From: Claveliimonas bilis
GTDB taxonomy: Bacteria > Bacillota > Clostridia > Lachnospirales > Lachnospiraceae
Direction of reading: 5' to 3'
NCBI RefSeq assembly: GCF_030296775.1
Contig: NZ_AP027742.1
Span: forward strand, 2,418,001-2,482,000
Length of the DNA stretch: 64,000 nt
Below are positions 63,405 through 64,000 of the stretch, piece by piece. The number at the start of each line of letters is the position of its first letter. Position 1 is the first letter of the stretch. The position numbers were made by a program, and so were the translations under genes. The notes below the pieces were generated by a model that was given only the letters and a program-made list of their open reading frames with translations, was not told where the DNA came from and searched no databases.

Positions 63405-63444
63405 GAAAAAGCTATGAATAACGCTGTCTTGAGCGCATCCATAG
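63405..63444 (-). terminator. Riboswitch-controlled terminator of the NhaC-like gene
   Basis: On the minus strand a 13-bp stem with one bulge (CTATGGATG-CGCT with AGCG-T-TATTCATAG, 63412-63444), then CTTTTTC. It lies between the lysine aptamer and the start codon, so ligand binding should favour termination. Confidence 0.75.
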
Positions 63445-63495
63445 CATAAACTGCCCTTCTTCGGACTTCTTATGTATATCAATTTCATTCAATAA

Positions 63496-63657
63496 TGATA
63501 GCGCTCCACAGGTTGTGACAGTCCGCAGCATATTCTGCATACGGCCCAGGAAATCTGTCCGGGAAAACAAGATCTCCTTCGGCAATGTTCCCTTTCCACA
63601 CAGTATGCATACCCGTGCTTCTATTCTGTGGTACTATTGAACACTGCACCTCTATCA
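63496..63657 (-). promoter_or_regulatory. Lysine riboswitch (L-box) aptamer
   Basis: On the minus strand P1 is TGATAG (63652-63657) with CTATCA (63496-63501). Conserved L-box blocks are present in order: AGAGGTGCAG, TAGTACCACAGAA, GGGAACATTGCCGAAGG, CTGGGCCGTATGCAG, CTGCGGACTGTCAC and GTGGAGCGCTATC. It lies upstream of the NhaC-like gene with a terminator after it, so the transporter should be shut off when lysine is plentiful. Confidence 0.9.
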
Positions 63658-63712
63658 GGTCTGATTATTCATACAATAAAGTTGTATCACCTTTGCCGGA
63701 TAAAGTCAATAG

Positions 63713-63750
63713 AAAAAAGCGAACGCCGCATAAAATGCAGCGTCCGCTTT
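63713..63750 (-). terminator. Terminator of nifJ
   Basis: On the minus strand AGCGGACGCTGCA pairs with TGCGGCGTTCGCT (13 bp with wobble pairs), followed by a run of Ts. It lies just after the nifJ stop. Confidence 0.85.
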
Positions 63751-63761
63751 GCGTTTTTCTT

Positions 63762-64000
63762 TTATTCTTCTGTTCCGTACAGAGTAACAAGCTTTTTCAG
63801 ATATGCATATCTTTCTTTTGCTTCTTCCTCGTTCTTTGCAAACATTACTTTTGCCTTCTCCGGATTGGATCTTACAAGTGAATTGTAACGAACTTCTCCG
63901 TTCAGGAAGTCCTGATATCCTTCCAGTTTTGGCTCTTTGCTGTCCAGAGTGAATTTCGCTCCCTCTGCAGCCGGGTTGAAGCGGAAGTTGTTCCAGTATC
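63762..64000 (-). CDS. nifJ: Pyruvate:ferredoxin oxidoreductase, C-terminal end (partial)
   Basis: Only the last 79 codons lie inside the window; the 5' part runs off the right edge. The readable end, WNNFRFNPAAEG, FTLDSKEP, YQDFLNGEVRYNSLVRSNP and KERYAYLKKL, is the conserved C-terminus of single-chain pyruvate:ferredoxin (flavodoxin) oxidoreductases, which convert pyruvate and CoA to acetyl-CoA, CO2 and reduced ferredoxin in anaerobes. A strong terminator follows. Confidence 0.9.
   Translation of the reverse strand, partial: YWNNFRFNPAAEGAKFTLDSKEPKLEGYQDFLNGEVRYNSLVRSNPEKAKVMFAKNEEEAKERYAYLKKLVTLYGTEE

Noticed and set aside
63302-63442. N-terminal extension of the NhaC-like protein by 47 residues
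   Set aside because: The extension overlaps the terminator hairpin of the lysine riboswitch and has no ribosome site; the start at 63301 has one.
1-64000. CRISPR arrays, rRNA or tRNA genes
   Set aside because: No regularly spaced direct repeats and no tRNA- or rRNA-like sequence were seen on either strand.

Overview
The window looks like a chromosome segment of an anaerobic gut Bacillota of the Lachnospiraceae type (Blautia, Mediterraneibacter or a relative). This is inferred from strong GGAGG-type ribosome binding sites, a single-chain glycyl-tRNA synthetase next to recO, yqzL and era, the anaerobic (cobalt-early) cobalamin pathway, LoaP-type NusG paralogues, a lysine riboswitch on an NhaC transporter, and the end of a pyruvate:ferredoxin oxidoreductase gene at the right edge. 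Species cannot be named from sequence alone.

Layout. (1) 131-1003: a PD-(D/E)XK nuclease of the Rpn/transposase family. (2) 1467-21607, all on the minus strand: an exopolysaccharide or capsule locus. Read in the direction of transcription it holds two LoaP-like antiterminators, an aminotransferase, the initiating sugar transferase, a cassette of unusual enzymes (two ATP-grasp ligases, a GNAT-like protein, an opine-dehydrogenase-family protein and a DegT-like PLP enzyme), four glycosyltransferases, a polymerase, a pyruvyltransferase paired with an Fe-S protein, a flippase and WecB. It ends at a terminator at 1324-1373. Its very AT-rich distal half contrasts with the rest of the window. (3) 21623-21882: a 207-bp segment carrying promoter sequences and flanked by a 26-bp exact inverted repeat. 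Each copy is shaped like a tyrosine-recombinase site. This looks like an invertible promoter controlling the polysaccharide locus. The best-matching promoter now points away from the locus, into a terminator. (4) 21966-43464: vitamin B12 synthesis. CbiK stands alone on the plus strand. A 20-gene minus-strand run covers hydroxymethylbilane synthase through the corrin ring steps and lower-ligand assembly, and includes a CbiJ-CbiE-CbiT triple fusion. A 2-hydroxyacid dehydrogenase and a Fic gene with palindromic operators separate CbiK from this run. (5) 43528-61677: an M18 aminopeptidase; a RAYT transposase flanked by inverted REP-like palindromes; a threonine module (tdh-kbl with divergent sstT); glyQS, recO, yqzL, era; an M16 peptidase; a GNAT protein; a chorismate mutase; and an FAD oxidoreductase with an SLC13 transporter and a divergent LysR regulator. 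(6) 61682-64000: an NhaC-family transporter behind a lysine riboswitch, then the 3' end of nifJ.

How the parts work together. The polysaccharide locus seems to have two layers of control. A DNA inversion would choose promoter direction, and the LoaP proteins would carry RNA polymerase past terminators inside the operon (20362-20386 and 11826-11850). The B12 run covers hydroxymethylbilane to adenosylcobalamin except for hemA/B/L, cobalt uptake and a corrinoid adenosyltransferase, which are not in this window. No cobalamin riboswitch was seen in front of it. SstT, Tdh and Kbl together would import threonine and convert it to glycine and acetyl-CoA.
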